Assembly: GCA_039654915.1 (NCBI GenBank)
Contig: CM077600.1
Coordinates: 27,614,453 to 27,678,452 of the forward strand
From: Aquilaria yunnanensis
Lineage: Eukaryota > Streptophyta > Magnoliopsida > Malvales > Thymelaeaceae
Direction of reading: 5' to 3'
Length of the DNA: 64,000 bases
A program made the position numbers and the translations under genes. Each line of letters opens with the position of its first letter. Within the stretch, counting starts at the first letter, position 1. Below are positions 23,739-34,807 of the stretch, piece after piece. The notes below the pieces were generated by a model, which was not told where the DNA came from, made no database searches, and saw nothing but the letters and a program-made list of their open reading frames with translations.

Positions 23739-24009
23739 GTATCAAATTTTATATAAATTAATTTAAAAATCCGCATCCGATTAATTCAGTTAAAATTTCT
23801 AGTTTGAAAATTAACTGAATATTTTCTAAAAGCAAAACAAAACAAAATTAAAATCAACTAAGGTGCCAATTTTGGGCGCTATAACAAAGTTGTTTTAGCG
23901 TAACCATACTCCCGATCCCCGAACTCTCGCAGACCAATTTTAAGGTGTCCAATCGACCTAGGTGAAACAGATTGGTGGCGACTCCCGAAAACCCGACGTT
24001 GCCACAACT

Positions 24010-24027
24010 TGGCGACTCCGCTGGGGA
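24010..24027 (+). promoter_or_regulatory. Primer-binding site of the Ogre element
   Basis: TGGCGACTCCGCTGGGGA lies 3 bp after the 5' LTR. The TGG start is complementary to a tRNA CCA end. The sequence has the form I associate with an Arg tRNA primer in Ogre elements. The exact tRNA should be confirmed against the host tRNA set. Confidence 0.75.
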
Positions 24028-24629
24028 GTCGACGTTAGTGAGTCGAGCCTAAAGTTGATTTGTTTTTATTTACTTTGCTTTACTATTATGTGGATTTATA
24101 TATTATATTTACTTAAGTAAACATGCATAATGCATTCACAAAATGAAGCTCTATACCCGAGCTTCCTTAAATCAAACACGATTCTTTCTAAGCGGAATTG
24201 GTGTTGCTGTCCTTGTGAGGCCACGGTCTCCAAGCCTTCATCGGTTTCAAAGTAGCAAAGTAGTGTATTGCCTTCTGAGACGGTTAGTCTCTGCATGGGC
24301 CCACGAAAAGCTACGACTCGAATTAATCCATTCCTTACATAAACCCTGGAGGGTAAGGAATCGGGCCGTCACTATGATTCAGTGACGGGATTCGGGAACT
24401 ATCCCTTGCCTTTTTGATAAACCACCTTCTACATCTAGAATTCCTTACTCTACCTTAGAACCAGCCATTAAGAATTTCCCATACCTCGGTTCCCATTTCC
24501 ATAGGTTTTGTTTTATCTATATGTTTGATCCTATATGTTATTTTTTTTTTACTAACTCTATTTTTCCTTATTTTTCCGGCATATACATTTCATCATTAAA
24601 GATAAGTATTTGGTGAAAGAACTATTATC

Positions 24630-26324
24630 ATGGATATTCTCGATTATCTTCCCACGGCTGTTACTGGATCATGGAATGACACGGTAATCGAAACTCAGCC
24701 TGAAGCTATGGAATATTCCGAAACGACTCAAAAGCTTCACGGAGATGCTCTGACATCCCACTCTCACGTACAGCTTAAGGACCAGGTATCGGTCCGGATA
24801 AATCAGAACGACACCACGGAATTATTGCAAGTCTGGAATAGTTGGAATTCTGCTGATCAGGAAGCTTTTACGGCAAAATATTGTCATATCACTTGCCTAC
24901 TAAAGGTTACCGTTGATGCATCACTTGTCCGGGCTCTAATACAATTTTGGGATCCATTTTATCGATGCTTTTCTTTCGATAAGATGGATCTGGTTCCAAC
25001 CATTGAAGAATACAACAGCCTCTTGGGTTGGTCCTCCGACTATCCAATCGAGACTTATCAACATGATAGAAGAACGGAGCCTCATCGAGCCCTAGCAAAA
25101 TTATTGGATATGCCAGCTTCCAGTCTTCAAACCAAGTTTGCAGCAAAAGGATCTCGAAAATTTATCAGTTGGATCGACTTAAAACAATTAAGTCACGTTC
25201 TCCCTCAGAAAAATCAATGACGCAAGCTTTTCGCCTTGGCGATATATGGCCTGGTAGTCTTCCCAAGAATCGTCGGATTCATTGAAGGAGACATCATTAC
25301 ACTATTTGAGCAAATCTGCAATGCTCAAATAAATCCGACCTCAGTAATATTATGTGAAACTATCAAGGCATTAAACTTTTGTCGTCAAAGAGGGGGCAAA
25401 TTCATAGGATGTTCACATCTCCTCAACATTTGGATCAAAAGCCACCTTCCTTGTGAGAAGCAACATTTTGGAAATCGCTTTTCAAAGGACTTCATCCCAA
25501 TCGAAGCCTTTTTGAAAAGTGAAACCATTCATCACGACAGCAAGGAAGCATGGGTTGATTATTTCAAGAACATCACCGAATTCCAAATTGAATGGAGAGC
25601 CCCCTGGTCTACCTCCACCCGCGTTGTCTACCGTTGCGGCAATTGCCTGTGGGTTCCTCTCTTAGGTATATGGGGAGGAACAAGTTATGCCCCAGCTCAA
25701 GTACGAAAACAATTTGGGTCCATGCAATTTATACCCATGACGCATAATCTGAGTAAGTTGGAATTTTCACACGAAGATCCAAATTCAAATAAGCTCGCAA
25801 TGGGTATTTCAGTTGCGTGGAAAAGAATTTTCATATTGAAGTCGGGGCCTATTATTTCTCCCACTGCTTATTATGAATGGAGAAATAACCGGAAGGAAGG
25901 AATAGTTCTACCTGAAGAGGTCATCAGAAAATTGGCGAAAAGAGAGTTGGAGAAAGAACTAGAGGAAGAAAAGGAAAAAAACAAGAGGATGCTCCTTGAC
26001 ATGCAACAGCTCGGTCACAAAACACAACTCCTCGAAGAGAAAGTTGAATACCAAAAACAAGTCATCTCCCAATTGGTTGATGAAACCGATCAAAAAGAGA
26101 TGAGAGTCAGATACTGGGAAGATCAATACAGATTTTCTCAAGATCAATTGCAAACATTTTTGGTAGAAGTCAGAAAAGTTACAGAACAAGCCCAACTAAT
26201 GGGCGAAGAAGCCAAGGAGTTAGAAGAACTGAGCTGTCCTACTCCATCAGTAAATGTTCAAAGAATGATGGAGTTCATATCTAAGGCCAGAAAGCAGTAT
26301 TGTACTTTGGGTCGTTTCTTTTAA
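24630..26324 (+). pseudogene. Ogre ORF1 (function unknown), one in-frame nonsense codon
   Basis: One continuous frame from ATG 24630 to the stop at 26322 is interrupted only by TGA at 25218-25220. The first part contains ALIQFWDPFYRCFSFDKMDLVPTIEEY in overlapping blocks. After the stop the frame goes on with LFALAIYGLVVFPRIVGF. These are the hallmark blocks of the extra ORF1 that lies upstream of gag in Ogre elements. The C-terminal ~130 residues (about 25890-26320) are strongly charged and heptad-like (KELEEEKEKNKRMLLDMQQ), probably coiled coil. ORF1 proteins have no proven biochemical role. The TGA most simply derives from CGA by a C to T change. Full length without the stop would be about 564 codons. 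Confidence 0.85.
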
Positions 26325-26511
26325 ACAAACCTTTGCTGAATGTAATTGAGAAATTCCATTATAGTTCTTCTTTCACCAAGTATTTACAATATTCATGCAT
26401 GCATCCATCACATCAATCATACACACATAGAATCTAATAAAATAAATATTCCTTTAAAAGGGTAAAATTGGACCTCAACACCGATATTCAACTCGACTCC
26501 AAACAAGATTA

Positions 26512-29500
26512 ATGGCAGAACAAGCCGAAGGACGTCTCATGGAGATGGAGTCCAAGATTGAAAGTATGTCAGAACAGATGAAACAATTGATGGAATTAAT
26601 CAAAGGGAAAGCAACTCAAGTCCCCATCAAAGAAGTACAAGATCCCACTTATCCCCCGGGATTCACCCCGCAACGAGTCTCAGTCCAAGAAAACCTGTTT
26701 CAAGAATCAGGACCCTCTGCTAGTGTTCACCTGAAACAAGACACTGTACAGGAAGAGAAGAAGACATTACCAAAAGATGAAGCAGAATCTCAAAAAATCG
26801 AGACAATAGAGAAAAGACTGAGAGCCATTGAAGGAGGCACTATATTCGGATCCCTTTCAGTGGATGACCTCTGCTTAGTGCCAGACGTCGTAATCCCTTC
26901 AGATTTTAAGGTGCCAGATTTCGTAAAATACGATGGAACGAGTGATCCCATCACTCACATCACTTTGTTTCTCAGAAGACTACAACCACTTACCAAAGAT
27001 GAGAAGGTGTGGATCGCACTTTTTCAGGAAAGTCTCACAAAATCAGCATTACAGTGGTATCTAAGCCAAGGTCCAAGAAACATAAAAACTTGGAATGACC
27101 TTGCTCAGGCCTTCATCGGCAACTATAAACATGTTATGGACTTAGCTCCGGATCGCCAAACTCTCCAAAACATGGAGAAGAAAAAAACAGAAACTTTTAA
27201 GGAATACGCCCAACGATGGAGGGACTTAGCTGCACAAGTACAGCCACCCATGACAGAAAGAGAAATGGTCACTTTGTTTGTCCAGACACTGAAATACCCA
27301 TATTATGACAAACTTATTGGCAATGCGGCAACTAACTTCTCCGACGTAGTCATGTCTGGAGAAAGGATCGAGCATGGTATCAGGACCGGGAAGATTACTG
27401 AGTCCTTTAGTGATCCTATGAAAAGAGGAGGACCATCCAGAAGAAAAGATGAAGAAATACAACAAATCGGACGAGGAAGAGGGATTCCCCTCGTGGGTAC
27501 CGTGGCTACCGGACCTCGCCTATCCTATTCTGCCAACAGGCCCAATTATTATCCTACCAATAGGCCCAATGATTATCCTCCAAATAGGCCCAGTGATTAT
27601 CTTCCCAATAGACCCAACAATTATCCTCTCAACAGGCCTAATCAGTTACGGCCACCTGTTCTGACTCCTCCAATGCCTGCACCAAGACCAAGAGAAATTT
27701 TCGCACCGATTCCCATGACTTATACTGAGTTATATCCAAAACTCATCCAGAGCCAACTCATTCACCCAATTCCCACAAGGCCATTCGAACCCCCATATCC
27801 AACATGGTATGACCCTAAACTAAATTGCCCATATCATGATGGTGCCGTGGGCCACGGACTCAAAAATTGCATAGCATTGAAGCGTATAGTCCAACAATTA
27901 ATTGAGTCAAAGTGGTTGGACTTTTCCGATAAACCAAACGTCACTCATAATCCATTGCGTCCTCATCAAGCCAAACCAGTCAATATGATGGAAGAATACT
28001 GGCCGATGAAGAAAACAGTCAATGATATCATAACCCCTCTTAAGCATGTATATTCATGCCTTGTGAAAGAAGGGATTATCATAGGAAAGTCTTCTGGAAA
28101 TAAAGAAGTCGAGCATGAGGAATGGTGCAACTTTCATAACAGTAAGAGTCATTCTATCCAAAAATGCCCAGAATTCCGTAAAAGTCTACAAAGTCTCATG
28201 GACTCCTCCCAAATCATCGTTTTTATGTCAGATAAAGAGGATGACGTGAATGTGATAATTAAAGAACAAGAAGTCAATATCATGCCAAGGCCACTAGTCA
28301 TTCCAATCTCAAAATCTGCTCTCAAGCCTTTAAGAATTCAAGTTCCAAAGCCATTCCCGTACAAATCAGACAAAACTGTTCCATGGAACTATGGCTATAC
28401 TTCTAACATCACATTAACTCCGTTAGAAGTTGGGGGCATGACTAGAAGTGGTCGGTGTTATTCTCCCGAGCAAATGAACAAGCTCCAACAAGAGAAGAAT
28501 GTTACGGATCCAGCAAATGGACCTATTAACACATCTAAAGAGCAAGAGATGCCTCGAGCAGTAACAGATGAACAAGCTACTGAGTTTCTCAAACTCATAA
28601 AGCAAAGTGAATACAGCATCGTGGAGCAGTTGAACCGTCTGCCAGCAAAGATCTTCATACTTTCATTGCTCTTAAGTTCTGATGCCCATCGAGAAGCTCT
28701 TCTCAAAGTCCTGAATAAGGCTTATGTTGAACAAGATATCTCCGTGAACAACTTTGACCACCTTGTCAACAACATCACGGCACAAAATCTCATCACATTC
28801 ACTGACGATGAGATACCAGCAGAAGGAAGGGGTCACTCTAAGGCTCTACATATTTCGATTAAATACAAAGATCGGATTATGGCTAGAGTTCTGATCGACA
28901 ATGGATCAGCTCTAAATGTAATGCCATTAGAAACTTTACATAAGATCGGTTTAGACCCATCACACCTCAACAACAGTCATATTGTTGTTCGAGCATTTGA
29001 CGGAACAAAGAGAGATGTGGTTGGAGAAATAGAGCTACCAATTGGGATTGGTCCCTGTCTTTTCCATATCACATTCCAAGTCATGGACATTTCTCCATCT
29101 TATACTTGTCTACTGGGAAGACCATGGATCCATATGGCTGGAGCAATTCCTTCCTCATTACATCAAAAAATGAAATTCATCATTGAAGGAAAGATAATCA
29201 CAGTCTTTGCTGAAGAAGACATTCTGCTATCTAGACCTGCGGATGCTCAATATGTTGAGGTCAATGAAAATATACCTGATTGCTCCTTCAGGTCTTTTGA
29301 GATTGTCAATGCTGCTTATGTCAGTGAATATGGAGAAGAACCCATTCCTAACATCTCTAAAACAAGTCGCATGGTCGCCAAACTCATGATAAAAGGAGGA
29401 TACTCACCGGGGTTAGGTTTGGGACAAGATTTACAAGGAATCCCAGAGCCATTGAAAATATCCGCAAATGAAGGGAAATACGGCCTAGGCTTCACACCGA

Positions 29501-29823
29501 CAAGACATGATAAAATGAAGGCAATAGCTGAAAAGAGAGAAAAGAGGATTGCACGATTAACAGGGCATCCTCTCCAGGAAAGAAATCTGGATATCCCTGA
29601 AATCACCGAAACGTTCGTGAGTGGTGGTCTCATTCCGCAAAATGAAAATGAAGGCAAGCTGACTATCAACATCAACAAGTCTTTTGAAAGTCTTTCTATT
29701 CAGGCAATCATCAGCGATTCACCTGAAGAGGAGGAGCTCGTTCAACCTTGTGGCCCACGGGATGTGCTGAACAATTGGGAGGCGATAAAACTGCCTGTTA
29801 TAATTGAAAGCTTTTCAAAGTAA
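26512..29823 (+). CDS. gag-pro: Ogre gag-protease polyprotein with a G-patch domain
   Basis: An uninterrupted frame of 1,103 codons. A coiled-coil-like start is followed by the gag core (~residues 125-320, VPDFVKYDGTSDPITHI ... WYLSQGP). A tandem NRPNxYP-type heptapeptide repeat follows (~residues 340-380). Next are two CxxH-type knuckles (CPYHDGAVGHGLKNC and CNFHNSKSHSIQKC) and an aspartic protease with active site LIDNGSALNVMPL (~residue 800). A glycine-rich G-patch (KGGYSPGLGLGQDL, ~residues 960-990) lies after the protease. Gag forms the particle and protease cleaves the polyproteins. The frame ends at TAA 29821, but a GT splice donor at 29820 would bypass that stop. Retroviral-type proteases with a following G-patch are known from some retroviruses. 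Confidence 0.93.
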   Translation: MAEQAEGRLMEMESKIESMSEQMKQLMELIKGKATQVPIKEVQDPTYPPGFTPQRVSVQENLFQESGPSASVHLKQDTVQEEKKTLPKDEAESQKIETIEKRLRAIEGGTIFGSLSVDDLCLVPDVVIPSDFKVPDFVKYDGTSDPITHITLFLRRLQPLTKDEKVWIALFQESLTKSALQWYLSQGPRNIKTWNDLAQAFIGNYKHVMDLAPDRQTLQNMEKKKTETFKEYAQRWRDLAAQVQPPMTEREMVTLFVQTLKYPYYDKLIGNAATNFSDVVMSGERIEHGIRTGKITESFSDPMKRGGPSRRKDEEIQQIGRGRGIPLVGTVATGPRLSYSANRPNYYPTNRPNDYPPNRPSDYLPNRPNNYPLNRPNQLRPPVLTPPMPAPRPREIFAPIPMTYTELYPKLIQSQLIHPIPTRPFEPPYPTWYDPKLNCPYHDGAVGHGLKNCIALKRIVQQLIESKWLDFSDKPNVTHNPLRPHQAKPVNMMEEYWPMKKTVNDIITPLKHVYSCLVKEGIIIGKSSGNKEVEHEEWCNFHNSKSHSIQKCPEFRKSLQSLMDSSQIIVFMSDKEDDVNVIIKEQEVNIMPRPLVIPISKSALKPLRIQVPKPFPYKSDKTVPWNYGYTSNITLTPLEVGGMTRSGRCYSPEQMNKLQQEKNVTDPANGPINTSKEQEMPRAVTDEQATEFLKLIKQSEYSIVEQLNRLPAKIFILSLLLSSDAHREALLKVLNKAYVEQDISVNNFDHLVNNITAQNLITFTDDEIPAEGRGHSKALHISIKYKDRIMARVLIDNGSALNVMPLETLHKIGLDPSHLNNSHIVVRAFDGTKRDVVGEIELPIGIGPCLFHITFQVMDISPSYTCLLGRPWIHMAGAIPSSLHQKMKFIIEGKIITVFAEEDILLSRPADAQYVEVNENIPDCSFRSFEIVNAAYVSEYGEEPIPNISKTSRMVAKLMIKGGYSPGLGLGQDLQGIPEPLKISANEGKYGLGFTPTRHDKMKAIAEKREKRIARLTGHPLQERNLDIPEITETFVSGGLIPQNENEGKLTININKSFESLSIQAIISDSPEEEELVQPCGPRDVLNNWEAIKLPVIIESFSK

Positions 29824-30014
29824 TCTAATAGTAAAAACCTCCTAAAGAAAGGTTCAATCAATAGAGTGTAGTCTTTGTTTAAGTGAACCTTTTAGTTATT
29901 GCTTTTTATTCCAATAAAGTTGTGATTTATGCACATTGTAAATAAAGTACCAGTTTGCATCCATCTCATTCGTGCCATTTTTTTTTCTCTTTCTTTTCTC
30001 TCTGGATAATGCAG
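29820..30014 (+). other. Predicted intron between gag-pro and pol
   Basis: A GTAATC donor at 29820 and a GCAG acceptor ending at 30014 delimit 195 nt containing the gag-pro stop codon. A pyrimidine-rich tract (TTTTTTTTCTCTTTC...) precedes the acceptor. Removal would keep the frame directly into the pol frame. Splicing of a short intron upstream of reverse transcriptase is the established Ogre strategy for setting the ratio of Gag-Pro to Pol. Splicing here is predicted from sequence only. Confidence 0.8.
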
Positions 30015-33000
30015 ACCCAAAACTCTCTTTGATGACAATGAAAGAATGAACTTTGATAATCCTGTAAACACTACCGACTCGGATGACGAAGATCTTCAAG
30101 TATCTCCTGAGCTATTAAAAATGATTGAGCGAGATGAAAAAGAAAGAGCAACAAGTCAAGAACCAACTGAGGTATTCAACCTGGGAGACAGTCAGGATGT
30201 AAAAGAAGTCAAGATTGGCACTTTATTCCCTCCTGAAGAAAAAGAAGAATTAGTCCATTTATTGAAAGAATATGTGGATGTATTCGCTTGGTCATACCAA
30301 GATATGCCCGGCTTAAGCTCAAACATAGTACTACACAAAATACCCTTGAAGCCTGGCGCGAAGCCTGTCAGACAGAAGTTACAAAGATTAAAGCCGGAGT
30401 TAATCTTAAGAGTAAAAGACGAGATTCGAAAGCTGTGGGATGCAGGATTCCTGGGGGTTGCCGAATATACAGAATGGGTGGTTAATATTGTCCCAGTCGA
30501 AAAGAAAGAAAGTGGGAAACTAAGAGTTTGTCAGGACTACCGGCCTTTGAACGAAGCCAGTCCTAAAGATAACTTCCCACTTCCTCATATTGATACACTG
30601 GTGGATAATACCGCAGGAAACTCCTACTTTTCCTACATGGATGGTTTTTCTGGATACAATCAAATCAAACTTGATCCAGATGACATGATAAAAACTGCTT
30701 TTATTACCCTTTGGGGTACCTTCTACTATAAGGTGATGCCTTTCGGGTTAAAGAATGCTGGTGCTACATATCAAAGAGCCATGGTCACGTTGTTCCATGA
30801 CATGATGCATAAAGAAATTGAAGTATATGTGGACGACATGATCGCCAAAACTTTCACTGCTCGGGGGCATCTAAAAGTGCTAAGAAAACTATTCGATAGA
30901 CTTCGCAAATATCAATTGAAGTTGAATCCTGCCAAATGTACTTTTGGAGCCTCTTCAGGAAAGTTATTGGGTTTCATAGTCAGCAAGGACGGGATTCGAG
31001 TTGACCCGAGTAAAGTCAAAGCGATACAAGAAATACAACCCCCGAAGACTCCAAAACAAGTAAGAAGTTTTCTGGGTAGAATCAACTTCATAGCAAGGTT
31101 CATATCACAATTGACGTCCAAGTGTGAACCGCTTTTCAAATCACTAAAGAAGAACAATCCGATTGAGTGGAATAACGAATGCCAAGAAGCGTTCGAGAAA
31201 ATCAAACGATATCTATCAAATCCACCAGTCTTGATACCACCTCGATCCGGAGAACCGTTGATTCTATATTTATCCATACAGGATTCTTCATTAGGATCCG
31301 TATTGGGTCAACGTGATGAGACAAGCAAGAAGGAGCATGCAATTTACTATTTGAGCAAAAAGCTTACCACATATGAAGCTAAATACTCAATAGTAGAAAA
31401 GTCCTGTTGTGCCCTTGCATGGGTAGCACATCGACTACGACACTACATGCTCAACAACACAACATTGCTGATCTCCAAGACTGACCCCATTAAGTACATT
31501 TTCGAGAAACCTGCTTTATCAGGCAGGATTGCAAAATGGCAAATGCTGTTATCTGAATACGACATACAGTATGTCACCCAAAAGGCCGTAAAAGGAAGTG
31601 TGATCACTGAATATCTGGCTGATAGAGCATTGGAGGATTATGAGCCCATGAGAATGGACTTTCCTGATGGAGATATAATGACGATAGAACAGGAAGTCGA
31701 TGAAGAAAATGAAACATGGAAAATGGCATTCGATGGAGCATCTAATGCTTTGGGACAAGGGATCGGAGCTATACTCATCTCTCCAAGCGGAGAGCAGTTT
31801 CCCCTCACTGCAAAAATTACATTTCCTTGTACCAACAATATAGTAGAGTATAAAGCATGTGCTATGGGACTCCAAATGGCACTGGATTTGAAAGTGCGAG
31901 ATCTCCGAGTCTATGGGGATTCCGCATTAGTCATATATCAAATCAATGGAGAATGGGAGACAAGAGATTCAAAATTAATCCCTTACCAAAAGCTTATACT
32001 AGACATGACTCGAAGATTTAACAGTATAAGTTTCCATCATCTTCCAAGGGAAGATAATCAAATCCCAGACGCTTTAGCTACTTTGGCTGCTATGTACAAG
32101 ATAAGCGACCCTGAGCATACTCCTGTGTTCGAGATGAAAATAATAGATTCTCCAGCTTATTGCATGAGCATCGAAGAAGAATTGGATGGAAAGCCTTGGT
32201 ATCATGATATCAAGAAATACCTCCAAGAACGAACATATCCACTAGAAGCATCAGAAAATGACAAGAAATTTCTACGAAGATTGTTAATGGGTTTTCTTTT
32301 AAACCTAGACATACTCTACAAGAAAACCCCAGACTCGATGCTACTTCGCTGTGTAAATACTCATGAAGCACGAAAGATCATGGAAGAAGTTCATTCTGGA
32401 ATATGTGGAGCACACACTAGTGGTCATACCATGGCAAGACAAATAATAAGGGCTGGCTACTATTGGCTCACATTGGAAAGTGATTGTATTAATCACGTGA
32501 GAAAATGTCACAAATGTCAAATATATGCCAACAAGATCCAAGCTCCACCCACCCCTCTTAATGTAACAGCAATACCTTGGCCTTTTGCCATGTGGGGAAT
32601 TGACGTCATTGGAGCCATTACCCCTAAAGCTTCCAATGGTCACAAATTCATCCTAGTGGCAATTGACTACTTCACTAAATGGGTAGAAGCTATGTCATAT
32701 GCAAGTGTGACTCAAAAGGTGGTATGCCGGTTCATTAAGAAAGAAATCATTTGTCGTTATGGGCCGCCGGAATGTATCATCTCAGACAATGCCACGAACC
32801 TGAACAATGCAATGATGCAGACTTTGTGCTGGCAGTTCAAAATCAAACATCTCAATTCGGCACCTTATCGACCAATGATGAATGGTGCAGTAGAAGCGGC
32901 CAATAAAAATATCAAGAGAATTGTTGAAAAGATGATCGTCACTTACAAGGACTGGCATGAGATGTTACCTTTTGCACTACATGCTTATAGAACTTCTACC

Positions 33001-33444
33001 CGTACTTCTACTGGAGCAACACCTTTTTCTCTGGTATACGGTATGGAGGCTGTATTGCCCATCGAAGTTGAAATTCCTTCATTAAGGGTACTAATGGATA
33101 CTCAATTAAGAGAAGCAGAATGGGTCAAAGCTAGATACGAGCAATTAAATCTAATTGATGAAAGAAGAATGATAGCCCTCTGCCATGGGCAACTTTATCA
33201 AAGAAGGATGATTCGTTCTTACAACAAAAAGGTTCGCCCACGACAATTTCACGAGGGTGACATAGTGCTCAAGAAAATTTTACCCATGCAACATGATTCA
33301 AGAGGAAAATGGACACCAAATTATGACGGGCCATATGTCGTGAAGAAAGCATTTTCAGGAGGGGCACTAATTCTGACAGAAATGGATGGACGAGAATTAC
33401 CGAAGCCAGTAAATTCGGATGCAGTAAAGAAATACTTTGCATAA
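30015..33444 (+). CDS. pol: Ogre pol: reverse transcriptase, two RNase H domains, integrase
   Basis: The frame is open from the predicted splice acceptor to TAA at 33442; the first ATG is 30046. Reverse transcriptase contains YMDGFSGYNQI, MPFGLKNAGATYQ and catalytic YVDD (30826-30837). The first RNase H (YYLSKKLTTYEAKYS) looks degenerate at its first acidic position (LSIQDSSLG). A second, archaeal-like RNase H (AFDGASNALGQGIGAIL ... NIVEYKACAMGLQMA ... YGDSALVI) marks the Tat lineage. Integrase has an HHCC zinc domain (HSGICGAHTSGH ... CHKCQ) and DDE core (IDVIGAI ... ISDNATNLNN ... AVEAANK), ending in a basic C-terminal domain. No chromodomain is seen. With no frameshift or stop this is likely recently active. 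Confidence 0.95.
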
Positions 33445-34807
33445 TGAAGAAATTTTCAAACAGAAGGGGAGAAGTGGATACAGGGTTACCAAAGTTTATT
33501 TGATCAAAGTTGTCAAAGAGAGCTTTCTTCTCTTACACTTTCATTATCTATCTGTACCCAAGATTTTCATATTACTCATAAATAAAAAGTCAATTTTCTT
33601 TAACTTACCTTAGATTCTCACGTTCAAAATGCTAAAGTCGCTTCTATCCAGTTCTTTTCCTTCAAATCTCACATTCTTACTAGCCTTAAGTGTGCAATAA
33701 ATTATGACTTTTGAAGGAAGAATAGTAATAATTAAAACTTAGAAAAAACAAAGATCGTAGATTACTTTGATAAGCTTTATGAATTAAAACAGGTAAGATT
33801 GAGGTCCTGCTTTGCGAGCGGCACAGAACATAGGCTAACAAAGAAGAAGGAGTAACAAATCTTTGGAAGATAGCCTTGGTGGTAGCCTGAATGATCGCTT
33901 CAGAAGTCTTAACACGTCCATGTCAGCAAGAAAGAATCATACTCACGAATATCTCAACAGGGACAATTATCCAGAGAGGCATAAAGTACGAGGCGGACAT
34001 TAAAGAAATTGAAGCCAAAATTTAAGAACAAATCAAGGAAAGAAGATTTTTGAAAAGAGTTAGGCTTTTGAGACAATGGACAATAGCTGGAAATCGAGAC
34101 AATGAACAACAGCTGGAAAGCAAGACAATGAACAACAGCTGGAAAGTGAAACAATGGACAACAGTTGGAAAGCATAAAGAGATTCAACGATAGAAGGCAA
34201 TTACAAAGAGGATCCAGTAAAGCAAAGATATAAAAAAATAAATCCATCAGTTACACATGCTCTGCATTCATGCATTTCACATCATGCATGCATGGCATAC
34301 AGAACAAGGATCAAATGGGAAGCGTATCCACCGCACAGTCACAGCAGTATAAGCTGACGTCTCAGTGACATCCGTTTTTACCAATCTACCGCTGGATGCA
34401 CAGCTGATATAGTGGACCCAGCCCCATCAGCAATTCAAGGATAAAGTAGACAATATTGTCAAAATCCTGGTAATCAATTCAATAATCGAGGCTACACCGG
34501 GATGGACAGAATTGACGCCAGCTTAGCGGTTTCCAAGATAAGAAATAGCTATGGTCAAAGATAAGTGCGGATATCGAGAAATATTGTCGTCGAAAGCAGA
34601 CAATGGATTCAATAATCAAGGACTGGATCAATGTCATGCCTGATGAGATATCAAAGATAAGAAATATCTATGATACTAAAATAAAGCAGGATCCACTTTT
34701 CCGGTTAAATGGCGGATACGGTACTCCGTGACTCTCAAGTCGGTTCTCTCAGTTGCCCATAATAACTGATACCTTCACCCCTTCTTTCTTTTACTTCCTC
34801 CTAGAAA
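33445..34807 (+). other. Non-coding spacer between pol and the accessory genes
   Basis: No long frame is present. A purine run AGAAGGGGAGAAG at 33462-33474 resembles a polypurine tract. A 26-bp tandem repeat lies at 34071-34174. TGACG and TGACA in direct repeat (34355-34370) resemble a plant as-1 element. GATAAGAAATA-type phrases recur near 34535 and 34658. The last 90 bp match the 5' leaders of later accessory copies. Confidence 0.6.
34071..34174 (+). repeat. 26-bp tandem repeat, four copies
   Basis: Units of the form AGACAATGAACAACAGCTGG plus six more bases start at 34071, 34097, 34123 and 34149 with small differences. CAGCTG is an E-box. The array lies upstream of the first accessory gene and might be regulatory, but this is not shown. 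Confidence 0.75.

Larger units (their letters stand above)
20098..24006 (+). repeat. 5' LTR of the Ogre element (3,909 bp)
   Basis: The LTR begins TGTTGACACCC and ends TTGCCACA, nearly identical to the 3' LTR. A TATA box (CTATAAATA, 20605-20613) lies ~510 bp in, so U3 is short and almost 3.4 kb is R plus U5. A CCG-rich segment (20831-21110) with a partly duplicated GCCGTCCTGCC-type unit follows. After it come TTAATTAA-rich, A/T-rich and purine-rich (AAAGAA)n tracts (about 23130-23400). Several GC-richer islands stand out in this AT-rich U5 and can fold (see separate entries). Confidence 0.97.

Noticed and set aside
23585..23776. A 63-codon minus-strand frame with an internal repeat, also at 44868-45059
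   Set aside because: It is the antisense reading of the two adjacent stem-loop motifs in the LTR.
25218..25220. Programmed readthrough at the TGA in ORF1
   Set aside because: The following bases do not clearly match a known plant readthrough context; a recent CGA to TGA change is simpler.
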